From Pseudogymnoascus destructans (taxonomy: Eukaryota; Ascomycota; Leotiomycetes; Thelebolales; Thelebolaceae): a stretch of DNA of 64,000 bases. The notes under the pieces are model-generated. The model was not told the origin of the DNA, made no database searches, and saw nothing but the letters and a program-made list of their open reading frames with translations. The translations under genes were made by a program, and so were the position numbers. Where the stretch lies: contig NW_020167520.1 of NCBI RefSeq assembly GCF_001641265.1, forward strand, positions 1,116,001 to 1,180,000, written 5' to 3'. This document shows, piece by piece, positions 41,554 to 51,799 of this stretch (its first letter is position 1; each line of letters opens with the position of its first letter).

Positions 41554-44111
41554 TTAGAAAAAGTGCGTATATATTTTAGACGTCTCGTGGACTTCCATTT
41601 CCTGGAGTTAAAGTTAGTAAAGCATTCAATGGAAGTGGAGGTGTTGGGTTCTTACCATCTTGAACGTATTGAGCTCCTCCTTGATCTGCTGTGCGAGCAT
41701 CGGCGTAAGACGATTGCATGTGGCAATCTCTCCACGGCGATCATACTCTGTGCTTGCCCACGTATCATGATAGTTCGCTGCGTTCTTCCATGAGATATTG
41801 CGTTTCGCAGCAGGAGTTGCAGGCGAGCTCTTGGACACGGTGCCCGTGAAGCGTAGCGCGGACATGAAGTAGTCCTCGCCGTTGAGTGTAATTGACTCGG
41901 TGCGGCGGTGTCCGTGAACATCTGAGTTCGGGGTGCTGGGCGCGGAAGATGGTGGCGAGTCGTCGACGCTGGGGATCTGTGGGAGTCCAAAGCTCGGTGT
42001 CTTGTGGTCGACTGGAAGGATGATAGGGGATGAGCTTGTGGAGTCGGTACCGGAGCGCTTGAGGATGCCCTTCTTGACTGCGGCAAGGACCTCCGCACGC
42101 TCTTTGTCACATCCTCGGATGCTGCGTCTGTGTGCGGAGTCGGATCCGATGGAGACGTTGTCGGTGCTTCCAGAGGCTCTGCCGAGATTGATTGGGGCCT
42201 CGAGAGAGTTGGTGTCTGGTTCTTGGCGACTAGTGACGCCGCTTTGGTCCCAAACAGAGATATTGCCGTTGGATTGTGGACGCTCGGCTTCGACGTTCAC
42301 CATGGACACCTCTGCCGTGCTTACTTGTGGCACCGCGGAGTCCGCAGCTGGGACACCAATCACCGACTTTGGCCTGAAGAGACCGACAAGCGAGCGTGTG
42401 GATTTCTTCATTCCCTTGCCCATCTTTCGAATCATTATCGAAGCGGAAGAAGCGGTGGACGAGATGGACAGATTGTCGGTCGATCCCGAGAAGAAGTTGC
42501 CCTGACCAGAGTATATGCCTGACCCGAGGCCACCCTCCTCTTGCTTCCGGGCAATTCTTGCCTGCTCAGCCTCTTGGTCATCTTGGTATGTCTGAAGACG
42601 TGCGGCGTCTTCAGTGTGGTTCGGGTTCGTCTCTGCCGAGGCTTTTCCCAGTTCGGCGGCGCTGCCAAACGAGAAAGCTCGTCTTAATCGCGATGGCTTC
42701 TTCCCTCCCTTCACATTAAGCGCAGCCAACTGCTTCGTAGCAGGGCTTTGCGGTCGCGATACATTTGTCTTCTCCGGTGTATTGAGAGCAGCAGTGACTG
42801 CGGAGGCAAATGTATCCTTGGTGACCGCCGACTCGGTACTCATCGTCGGCTTAGAGAGCGGGGAGGGGTTCGCTGTGCGCTTTGTGGCATCGGATGAGGA
42901 ACCACGGGCAGGAATATTCACGACCTGAGGTTGGTCATGTTTCAATGACCCAGATCCTGCGACGGTTGACGAGGCGGGGTTTATTCCCACGGTTATCACG
43001 CTTGAACCTCGCTTCGGTCCCTGCCAACATATATGTTAGCGTATATACACTAGCAGGGGCAGCCCCATCACGATTGGTGGGGATAAATCTAGTCGCTCAT
43101 GTATGGAAGAAGAGGCCTGCCATATATGGGTAAACTTACGGGTGCTCTTGGCTCTGAATAACGAGTCGTTGGGATCGCCTCATATTGCTGTGTCCTCCCA
43201 GGCGAAGATGACGGCCGAATGGTTGGGTAACTTGGCTTCTGGTATGGATCGTTCCGAAGTTGACCTTGTTGCCCAAAATTTTCCAGTTTTTGCGCCTCGT
43301 TGTTGAATCCCTCAACTATGTGGATGCTGCGGCGGCGTGAGCGGTCTTCTTTCGCGTGTCTCCGGAGATACATGTCGTCTATAGCACCACGGGATCCGTT
43401 GAGTAGCGTATTTCCGGAACTGAAATTCGGCGCTAATATCTGGGGTGCTTGGCCTTGTTGGTGAACTGGTGCTGCATTTGAGTTGGCTAGCAATGATGCA
43501 CCTAAGGGTGGTTGAGAAGGCAGAGTGGGCAGTGTATCGGCACCACGATGGGCAGGGCGGCGGTAGCGGTCGGGTGCGGCCTTTGTGGGAGTTGATGGGC
43601 CGGTGCTAGTAGGGCTGAACGGAGGCGTGGATGTAATAACTGTAGGCAGAGGACGAGTGAGAGTAGTTTCCCATGCTTGAGTAGCCACTGCTCCACCACT
43701 GTTATAAGTTCCATCACTTGCCGAAGAACCCGAGAGGTTGGACGACGACGAGGATGTCGTTGTAGACACAGAGGCGGGCGCCGGGTATCGCGAAGGACGA
43801 GCACCTGTAGGGACAGTCGGGGTAGAGGCGGTCCTGTATTGTTGCCTGGGGTTGGTCAAAGCTGGCGTGCTAGTAAAAGCATACGGAGCTATTGGTGCCG
43901 TCGAGGTATGTCCACGATATGTATTCGATCCAGCAGTGCCTCCTCCTAAGTTGTGGTAGCTATTGCGGTGGACGTTCGCAGAGCCTTGGCCATATTGGTG
44001 GACGTGACTCTGAGCAGTGCTCTGGAGGATGCCAGAAGCCGAAGCCGGGCGAGATTGCAGCATAATGGCAGGAGCTGACTGTTGGGGAAACGATTGAACC
44101 ATGGCAGCCAT
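41554..44111 (-). CDS. BNI4: Bni4-like septum/bud-neck scaffold protein
   Basis: In yeast Bni4 links protein phosphatase 1 and chitin synthase regulators to septins; a role at septa is inferred here. Exons 44111-43140, 43020-41656 and 41601-41554 give 794 aa. Most of the protein is Ser/Thr/Pro/Gln-rich and disordered. A conserved block lies near residues 440-560 (SRLRRAFSFGSAAELGKAS, then GSGIYSGQGNFFSGS and MGKGMKKSTRSLVGLF). The end has YDRRGEIATCNRLTP, QQIKEELNTFKM and, from the last 16-codon exon, EMEVHETSKIYTHFF. Splicing that final exon (intron 41602-41655) yields the Bni4-type C-terminus; reading through would stop after nine unrelated residues. Confidence 0.85.
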
Positions 44112-45060
44112 ATTGAGATCGGTATACTAGGGGTGTGTGCTGGCCAGTGAAGGCTTTCAGCTTGATGTTTGTGGTCTATTGGGGTCGCATTCGTGTACGG
44201 GGGATATGCTGGAGTATCGAAAGAGAAGGCAAGAATAGCAAGCCTGGATCGGAGATTGTCAGTAAGGTTGTGCTGTATAGGTCTGTGGCACGATGACGAA
44301 TAAAACAGCGTTCAATGTGGTACAGTGCACCTCGGGGACAGCTTCTGGAACGAAAACGCGTCAACGGGGAGATAAGGGACATGAGCGAACGAACCTTCTG
44401 GTCAAATGATGCCACGCCAAAGATATTATAACGAAGTAGGCTATCAGAAGCACAGTGAATGTATAGTAGTGAGTGTTGGGAAGATTTGCCGGAGAGATTC
44501 CTGCTCGTTTCCAGGCAGAACACACTGTTACCGTGAGTCTTCTCTTCGGGGGGGGGAGTGCCTCCTCCGATGCTTGCCGAGCACGATGATCGAGCAACAG
44601 GTTCAATGGAATCCAGTCGAGGCCTTCAAGAGAAGGAAATGATTGACCTCGATGCCTTTTCGAGATGAAGGCTGTTACGGAGGGTCGAGATCGATAGAGA
44701 ATTCGGAAGAGGAACCGGGGTAGAAGAGGGCGAAACGAGGGAGTTGGTGGAATGGTGAGGGACAGAAACGGGTACAATCCGGTAAATAAAACAGGGGTGG
44801 GGGAGGAGGGGGATAAAAGAGTGAGAGGTTATAGTAGAGAATAGAATTAGGGCAGCACGAAGGGGATATTTGGGGGGGGGGAAGGGGAAGGGGAAAGAGG
44901 GTAGAGAAGGGGATGAGGTCGAGAGGAGGATAGATAGGTTGGAGAGAGAAAGCTGTCGACGACGACGATGAGGGTGAGGATGAAAGAATTGAGGAGAGAG
45001 GCACACCAAAGTAGAAAGTCCAAACAAACACGCACAGCGGCGTATTTTACCAACGACGAC

Positions 45061-45198
45061 ACCCAGCGGCCAGCGACCACCCAGCGGCCAGCGACCACCC
45101 AGCGGCCAGCGACCACCCAGCGGCCAGCGATCACCCAGCGGCCAGCGACCACCCAGCGGCCAGCGACCACCCAGCGGCGACCACCCAGCGGCGACCAC
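45061..45198. repeat. 18-bp minisatellite, about seven units
   Basis: The unit cccagcggccagcgacca repeats about seven times with one variant (gatca), then degrades to cccagcggcgaccac. It is open in several frames on both strands. Confidence 0.85.
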
Positions 45199-45959
45199 CC
45201 ACCACCATCACCCACCACCCACCACCAACCACCACCCACACAGATATATAAGTACCTTTCGTATGAAGTACAGGCACTAAACTACTCTACTGTACGGAGT
45301 ACACGAGCAGAAGGAGCAGGAGAGAAAGTAACAGGTTTGGATGTCTGGCCGTACTCTTAGGCAGGGGTTTAGTGCAAGTTACAGAGTGGTACTCGAGTAC
45401 ATGCGGCTACGTACTGTCGCCGCCCCCCTGACTTCCCACCAGCTGTACCGAGTATGTACCGAGTATGTACCAAGTACATACTCCGTACATACAACTCCGT
45501 ACATACAACTCCGTACATACCAAACTATCGGCCCACACCGTCGCCATCCTGGGCCGTTCATTCGTTGCTTTCGGCATGGGCTCCGTAACAAAAATCCCCA
45601 CATTCCGAGGCTACGACGGTGGCTTGTCTTCTCCTCCTATGGCCGTATGGCGGGCCCTCATAGGAGTAATAGAGTATACGGCTGGCGGATACGGCGATGC
45701 TATATATGGCCATGGACGGAAATTTAGAACGGGGGGATGGGTGGAAGAACTGAGACCAATTGATCATCAGCCACTCCTGCTGCTGATCTCAGGGGTTCGC
45801 GACGTTCGCGATGTTCGCGACGGTTCGGCAGCGGCGGCGGTGATGATGCGCAGCGCGGCGGCCGACCGACTGAGACATAAGCTGGGCCCTATTCCCAACC
45901 CATCCCTCACGGGCGGCCTACTATAGTAAATTGTCAGCACCAAAGCCTTAGTCCCTCCG

Positions 45960-46033
45960 CATCATTGCCGAGCGGACCATAGTAGTATTTTCGGGTGTTT
46001 CACCATACTACTATGGTCCGCTCGGCAATGATG
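45960..46033. repeat. Perfect 28-bp inverted repeat with 18-nt loop
   Basis: Arms 45960-45987 and 46006-46033 are exact reverse complements (catcattgccgagcgga..). The loop is ttttcgggtgtttcacca. No flanking duplication was recognised. Confidence 0.85.
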
Positions 46034-46551
46034 GCTGGAATCGCTAGGAGAGCTCAGAGTGGATCTATCTCATCTCGATCGTCGGAGAACGAGGCGTTTT
46101 TACTCCGTATGGTTTCCTTCACGCCCCTGCTGCTGGTGTTCTGCCTCTATAGAGATGGGAGATGGGACTGGCTTCTGCCTCTATACTGTATAGGAGATGG
46201 GAGATGGGAGGGAATAAGAACACACTCGAGTTTTGACCTCCCTCGGCCATGCTATACAGTAGCATCGCCGTCTCTGTCGTGGTGACATCCTAACACAAAA
46301 ATGTATTGCCCTGAAACAGAGCACCTTAATATCGAGTCTGAGCAAAGCCCTGTAAAAACACGTCTCTCCAGTTGATACCAAGGGCTCACGTGATTCAGCC
46401 TTGCCATGACTAGGGATTTAAGCTTTAGCGCCTCTAGCGCTGGTCAGCCTTGCGAGCCTTCATGGGGACGCGAGGTACTCTAGGGGGACGCGAGGTAGAG
46501 GCCAGCCGAGGTATTGCGATGAGCATCATTTGCATACATAGCACGGTCACA

Positions 46552-47672
46552 ATGGCGCCTTCTATAATCGACGAAATCGTCGAAGACGAGAACTACGCCT
46601 CCTCAGAAGACGACGACTTCGTCCCCGACGAGGCCGCCGCCGCGGTCGCCTCAGCATCCGAGTCTGAGTCCGAAGCCGAAGGCGAGGGCGAGGGCGAAGC
46701 ACCTGCAGCTACGAAAGGGAAACCTGCAGCGAAACGGAAACGCGGGAAGCCTGCTGCCGGTGAGGATGCGGAGGATATTGGGTTTGAGAATTCGGGGGAT
46801 GAGGCGATTATTGGGAAGGGGTTGAAGAAGCAGAGGAGGCGGAGGAGGGGGGAGGAGGAGGAGGAGGATGAGGGGGGGGAGGGGGGGTTTGTGAAGACGA
46901 GAAGGATGGCGGCTGCTGCGTAGGTGCTTCTCTTGGGGGTAACCGGTGATTGGGGAAATGGATGATGCTAACTAGATATAGAGAGGAAGAGCGTGCGCCG
47001 CTTGTGGATACGAAGAATGCGACTGTCGATGTCGACGCGCTGTGGGCATCTATGGTATCCGGACCACCCAAGCAACCCGCCGAACACACCCCCCTACCTC
47101 CCTCCGACACCCAAGCCCTCGACGCCGTAGGCCCGGTATCCAAAACCGCCGCGGCGGCAGCGTCGGCCCTAACGACACTCCCAGGCCCGAATGGGGACGA
47201 CACAGTGACCATCCAGCGCACCTATAACTTCGCCGGCAAAGTGCACACGGAAACCAAAGTCGTCCCCCGCGACTCCGCCGAAGCACGCCTCTACCTCGCC
47301 TCCAACCCCTCCCCTTCCACAGCCGCCGCGCCCACCTCGACCTCCCCCCCCCGCCGCCCCACCAAACTTGCGCGGCGCTCTGTGTTCGAACCCGTCATCG
47401 ATACTGCACCGCCACGGCCGGACTTGAAGCTGGGGGTTGGGATGATAAGGGAGAGACTTGTAGCGCAGCAGGAGGTGGAGAAGGGGAGGAAGCTGAATAC
47501 GGTTGAGAAGAGTAAGATGGACTGGGCTGGGTTTGTGGATAAGGAGGGGATTAGGGAGGAGTTGGAGGTGGCGGAGAGGGGGAAGGGGAGTTATTTGCAG
47601 AGGAAGGAGTTTTTGGAGAGGGTGGAGGGGAAGAGGGAGGAGGTGAGGAGGGGGGCGGTTGGGAGGGGGTAG
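46552..47672 (+). CDS. SWC5: SWC5, Bucentaur-domain subunit of SWR1 complex
   Basis: SWR1 exchanges H2A for H2A.Z; Swc5 is needed for the exchange. Exons 46552-46919 and 46982-47672 (62-bp intron gtaggt..tatag, branch ctaac) give 352 aa. Splicing removes a TAG that would otherwise end the frame and joins AAA to EEERAPLVD. The N-terminus is acidic (EDENYASSEDDDFVPDE), as in the family, followed by a Lys/Arg patch. The C-terminal about 60 residues form the BCNT-C domain (TVEKSKMDWAGFVDKEGI and SYLQRKEFLERV). The 3' half of exon 1 and end of exon 2 are extremely G-rich. Confidence 0.92.
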
Positions 47673-48083
47673 GGGGGTTCTGGGGGAGAGGGGTGGGTTT
47701 GGAGTTGGAGTTGGAGTTTGGGGGGTTGCATTGGGGGGGGGGATTGAATGTGGGATTATGTGTAGAATGTATATTTATAATACAAATAGATGGCTGCATC
47801 TTAGAACAGCTGCAAAATTTGAATGGAGGAATTATAATGTGTTCAGAGATGCCGCCCACCAGGGCGCCATTTTCAGCCTCGCCACAAGGCTCATGCACGG
47901 ACCATATCTCACAAAAATTAATTACTCACCTCAGCGCCTCCAACAAAAATCCTCAAGGTCTCCAAATCCACACCCCTCCACCCGACTCTCTCCCCCGTTC
48001 CAACAGTGGCGTCCATTCCAAGAATCCTCAGCGCCTGTGCAAGGCGCACCCTCTCCCCCAGCATCCCACGATCCACCCGAACA
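47673..48083. other. Intergenic region SWC5-DUS1
   Basis: About 410 bp, G-rich at the start (47673-47745), then AT-rich. It holds the SWC5 3' end and DUS1 promoter. No gene seen. Confidence 0.4.
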
Positions 48084-49983
48084 ATGGCAACTGCACCGCC
48101 GGAGGAGTCAATACAAACACCCACCGCTCCCACCACCGCCGCTGCAGACTCCCCAAACCTGACGAAACTCCATGGCCGAGCCTTCTACGAGAGTATTGGC
48201 AGTCCCAAATTTGTCCTCGCTCCCATGGTCGACCAATCTGAATTCGTAACCACCTCCCCCCCCCCGGCCCCCTTCGCTCCCCCAGCATTGAGCACCAGCT
48301 AACCATCCACCAGGCCTGGCGCATGCTCACCCGCTCCTACATGACCCCCGAAAGCACCAAAGACCTCCTAGCCTACAGCCCCATGCTGCACGCGCGCCTC
48401 TTCACCACGACCGAAAAGTTCCGCTTCAACCACTTCCAGCCCACGCGCTCCGGTCTTCCCAACCCCCCCCTGTCCGCCCCGCCAGCTGAGTCGGCAGACA
48501 TATACCTCGACGGAAACCCGACAATCGACCGGCCTCTATTCGTGCAGTTCTGCGCTAATACGCCGGAGGATTTGCTTGCGGCCGCGCAGTACGTGGCGCC
48601 CTTCTGCGACGCTGTGGATTTGAACCTCGGGTGTCCGCAGGGGATTGCTAGGAAGGGGGGGTACGGTGCGTTTCTGCAGGAGGATCAGGAACTCATCTAC
48701 GCATTGATAAATACCCTCCACACCCGCCTCGCTGTCCCAGTAACGGCTAAGATCCGCGTCCTCAAGACCCGCAAGGCGACGCTGGCATATGCGAAGAAAG
48801 TCTTAAGCGCAGGGGCTAGTATCCTGACCGTCCACGGCCGGCTGCGCGAGGCGAAGGGACATAAGACGGGATTAGCGGATTGGGCCGCGATCCGACACCT
48901 CCGCGACAACCTACCGAAAGAGACGGTCATCTTTGCAAACGGCAATATCCTCTCCCGCGGCGACATCGAGAGGTGTCTCGAAGCTACAGGCGCGGACGCC
49001 GTGATGAGCGCGGACGGGAATTTATACGATCCTGCTATTTTTGCTCCTGCGCCGGAGGTTGGGGGGGGGGGAGTATGTATTGGAGGGGGAGGGATGGGAG
49101 GGGGGGGTACAGGATGGATGAGGCGCTGAGGAGGTATTTGGATATTCTGTATAAGTATGTACTGGAGCAGACGCCGCCGGTGAGGAAACTGCTTTATGTC
49201 CCTGGACAGGCAGAGGCTGCGAGGGATGCGCCGACGCCGGAGGGTGGGGAGGAGCCGCCGCGGAAGCGCGCGAAGACTGGTGCTGCGCCAGCTGAAGCTG
49301 TAGCAGCAGAGGCACCCAGCACGGCAGCAACGACGCAGCCAACCACCGGCACCGCCGAGACGTCTTCAAAGCCCAAAAACGCCAACAAGAAACAGAAGCG
49401 CGAAAAAACATCCAGCCCCAACCTCCTCGCCATGCAACCGCACTGCTTCCACCTCCTGCGCGCGCTGGTCTCCAAACACCACTCCGTGCGCGACGCGCTC
49501 GCGCGCTCTCGCCCGGGGGACATGGAGGCGTATGAAGGCGTGCTGGCGATGGTGGAGCGGGTTGTGGAGGAGGGGATTAGGGAGTACGAAGCTACTGGTG
49601 GAGCGAGCTATCACGATGCGCTGGATGCGGAAGAGGGGGCGGGGAATGTGCTGTCGGCGGTGGGGTATGAGGGGTTGGCGACGGAGGGGGATACGGAGGG
49701 AGGGAAGACGGTGGAGTATGAGACGAGTGTTGAAGCTGTGAGGGAGTGTAGGAGGCCGTGGTGGGTGTGTCAGCCGTATGTGAGGCCGCTGCCCATGGAG
49801 GCGATGGCGAAGGGGAGTTTAACGATGAGTAAGAAGGAGTTGGCGAAATTGAGGGAGGGGGAGAGGGGGGCGGTGATGGGGATGGGGGCGAGGAGGAATG
49901 ATGGGAGGCAGAATGGCGGGGTGAAGGGGGGGGGGGGAGGGGGAGAAAAAAGAAGAGTAGTGGAATCTTCATGTGGTTGTTGA
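48084..49983 (+). CDS. DUS1: DUS1, tRNA-dihydrouridine(16/17) synthase, frame interrupted at a G-run
   Basis: FMN enzyme that reduces U16/U17 of tRNA. Exon 1 48084-48245; intron 68 bp; exon 2 from 48314. The TIM-barrel motifs are VLAPMVDQSE (FMN), NLGCPQGIARKGGYGAFL with catalytic Cys about 161, KIRVLKT, ILTVHGR, and ANGNI..ATGADAVMSADGNLYDPAIF. After 49060 the frame enters an 11-G run and would stop at 49129. A different plus frame from about 49114 to 49983 encodes the expected C-terminal part (MDEALRRYLDIL, QPHCFHLLRALVSKHHSVRDAL). No GT-AG intron I can find joins them in frame. A homopolymer-length error or a true frameshift is likely; about 590 aa if corrected. Confidence 0.8.
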
Positions 49984-51799
49984 TGGTGTGTAGATATGTG
50001 GGGAAGGGGAGTGTGACCCCATGGGGGATGGGATGGGTGGTGTGGGAGGTGTGGTGGGGGTTGCGGATCGTGTGGAGGGTTGGGTTACGGCGACGCCGAG
50101 TGCGAGTGTGACGACAGACGGCAGACAGATAAGACGTGGATTCAATGGCTGACTTCACAGGGGAAAGATAGGAAGGAGCACGGACAGACGGTATATAGAC
50201 GGACGGGAACTCTGTATCATCTATTTAACCCATACGTAGACATAGACATACATACAAATTTATTGTACGTAAACAACTAGCGCAACACCGGCAGATGCCA
50301 CTATTGATCGCTGTTTAACGCCGACGATCGATAATTGATCGTCGACGTTGAATGGCCGTGGAGGGATCGTAAAAAAGAAAAGTGGTCACGTGAACATGTT
50401 CCTCTGAACCGTTGAAGCTGTTGCTCTAACGTGGGAGATAGAAATCTACCCAATTTTCTCCATACAATACAGGGTACACCACCTCGTCCTTGCAAGTACC
50501 CCCAGCTAGCCGTAGTAATGGGGCAAGTTTTTTCCTTAGCAGTGAGAGTTTAGCATCGTCATGGCGGTCGCCCCTTCCGAGTGTCAGACCGAGTGTCGGA
50601 CCGACATGCTAGAGACAACCAACCAAGTCCGGGCCAGAAGATTATGCTATGGACCTTCCATGTTTTCCCGCGTTTGTGTGTGGTGCTGTGCTGTGGGTGG
50701 CCGGTTGGTTTACTATGGGTTTGTTAGGCTGGGGCTGAATATGGGCTCGTGGCTGACTCGGGCGACTATGAGACTGTCTGTGGTCTCTGTATGGTTTTAC
50801 TTACTATGGGTTTGTTTGGCTTCCTATGGGCTGCTTTCTATGGGTTTGTTTGGCTTCCTATGGGCTGCTTTCTATGGGCTCGTTTGGCTTTCTATGGGCT
50901 CGTCTTTCTATGGGCTCGTCTTTCTATGGGCTCGTCTTACTATGGGCTCGTCTTACTATGGGCTCGTCTTACTATGGGCTCTTACTATGGGCTCGTTTGG
51001 CTTACTTACTTACTATGGGACTCTGTGTGGCTTCTCTATGGGCTAACTTCAGTACTTGCTCTAGGGGCTAATCTTTACTTGTTCTACGTGCTCTAGTGTC
51101 TAGTAAGAACCCCCCTAACAACCCCCCTAAGGACTCCTAAAGACTTCTAAAGTCTCCCAAGAACTCCCTAAAGGCCGCCTATAGATCACCTAGGCATGTT
51201 TTACGCCGATCCATGCTCTCCCTATGGACAACCCAGACAATATTTCTGGGCAGGCATGGGCAGTTCCAACGGTTAGGTTTCTTTTAAAACATCCTACCCT
51301 CGAATCTCTGCCTTCTCTATGGACAACCCATACTTTTACAATATGCAAACGTGTAAAATGGACATCACCCTGTGCATTATTCTAGATCCTCTCTACTCTC
51401 TCTCCCCACGTGAAATGTGGCATATTAGTCCCTATACCATAGCACTATATACGGCATAGTCGCCTTCTCTCGCTGCCTTGTACTTATCTCTTAACCATAC
51501 AGATAGCCTCGTCATTGCCTGAAATGGTCTGGTCACCTTTTTCCCTGCAACATTACCTTTTAGCCCCCTTTCTCTTTTTCGCCCATTCCACGCCAGCCCG
51601 CTATTTTCCCTTCAGAATTTCCTTGGCGTTGCCATCAGATCTTTTGTACCATGTTTCTCTTCTGCCTCATTTTTTTTCCCTTTCCCTTCTTTTAATCTAC
51701 TGTTTTTTTCAAATATCAAAACCCTCTATCTATGCCAGATCCACATAGATTTCCTAGAAAACTCCAGCACGTGTTGCGCATTCACAACATCCCGCCAAG
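49984..51799. other. 1.8-kb intergenic region with minisatellite
   Basis: Between DUS1 and the permease. It contains the tandem array at 50700-51060 and a pyrimidine-rich permease leader (51530-51720). Frames across the array are not genes. Confidence 0.45.
50700..51060. repeat. Degenerate minisatellite (ctatgggctcgt family)
   Basis: Short units of about 15-17 bp containing ctatgggctcgtctt or ctatgggtttgtttgg are repeated over about 360 bp. Because the period is not a multiple of three and lacks stops, all three plus frames stay open (81-161 codons) with Tyr-Gly-Leu-type repeats. Confidence 0.75.

Larger units (their letters stand above)
44112..46551. other. 2.4-kb intergenic region with minisatellite and hairpin
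   Basis: Divergent between the BNI4-like gene and SWC5. It contains a pyrimidine-rich (minus strand) leader around 44700-44950, the 18-bp minisatellite at 45061-45185, tac/gtac-rich repeats at 45440-45520 and a perfect hairpin at 45960-46033. Frames crossing it are repeat translations. Confidence 0.5.

Noticed and set aside
44626..45239. Minus-strand frames of 118-190 codons with Trp/Gly repeats
   Set aside because: Translations of the 18-bp minisatellite and the pyrimidine-rich leader.
48880..49983. A separate gene starting at 48880
   Set aside because: Its first part is a shifted reading of the DUS1 barrel. Only the part after about 49114 is meaningful and it reads as the DUS1 C-terminus.
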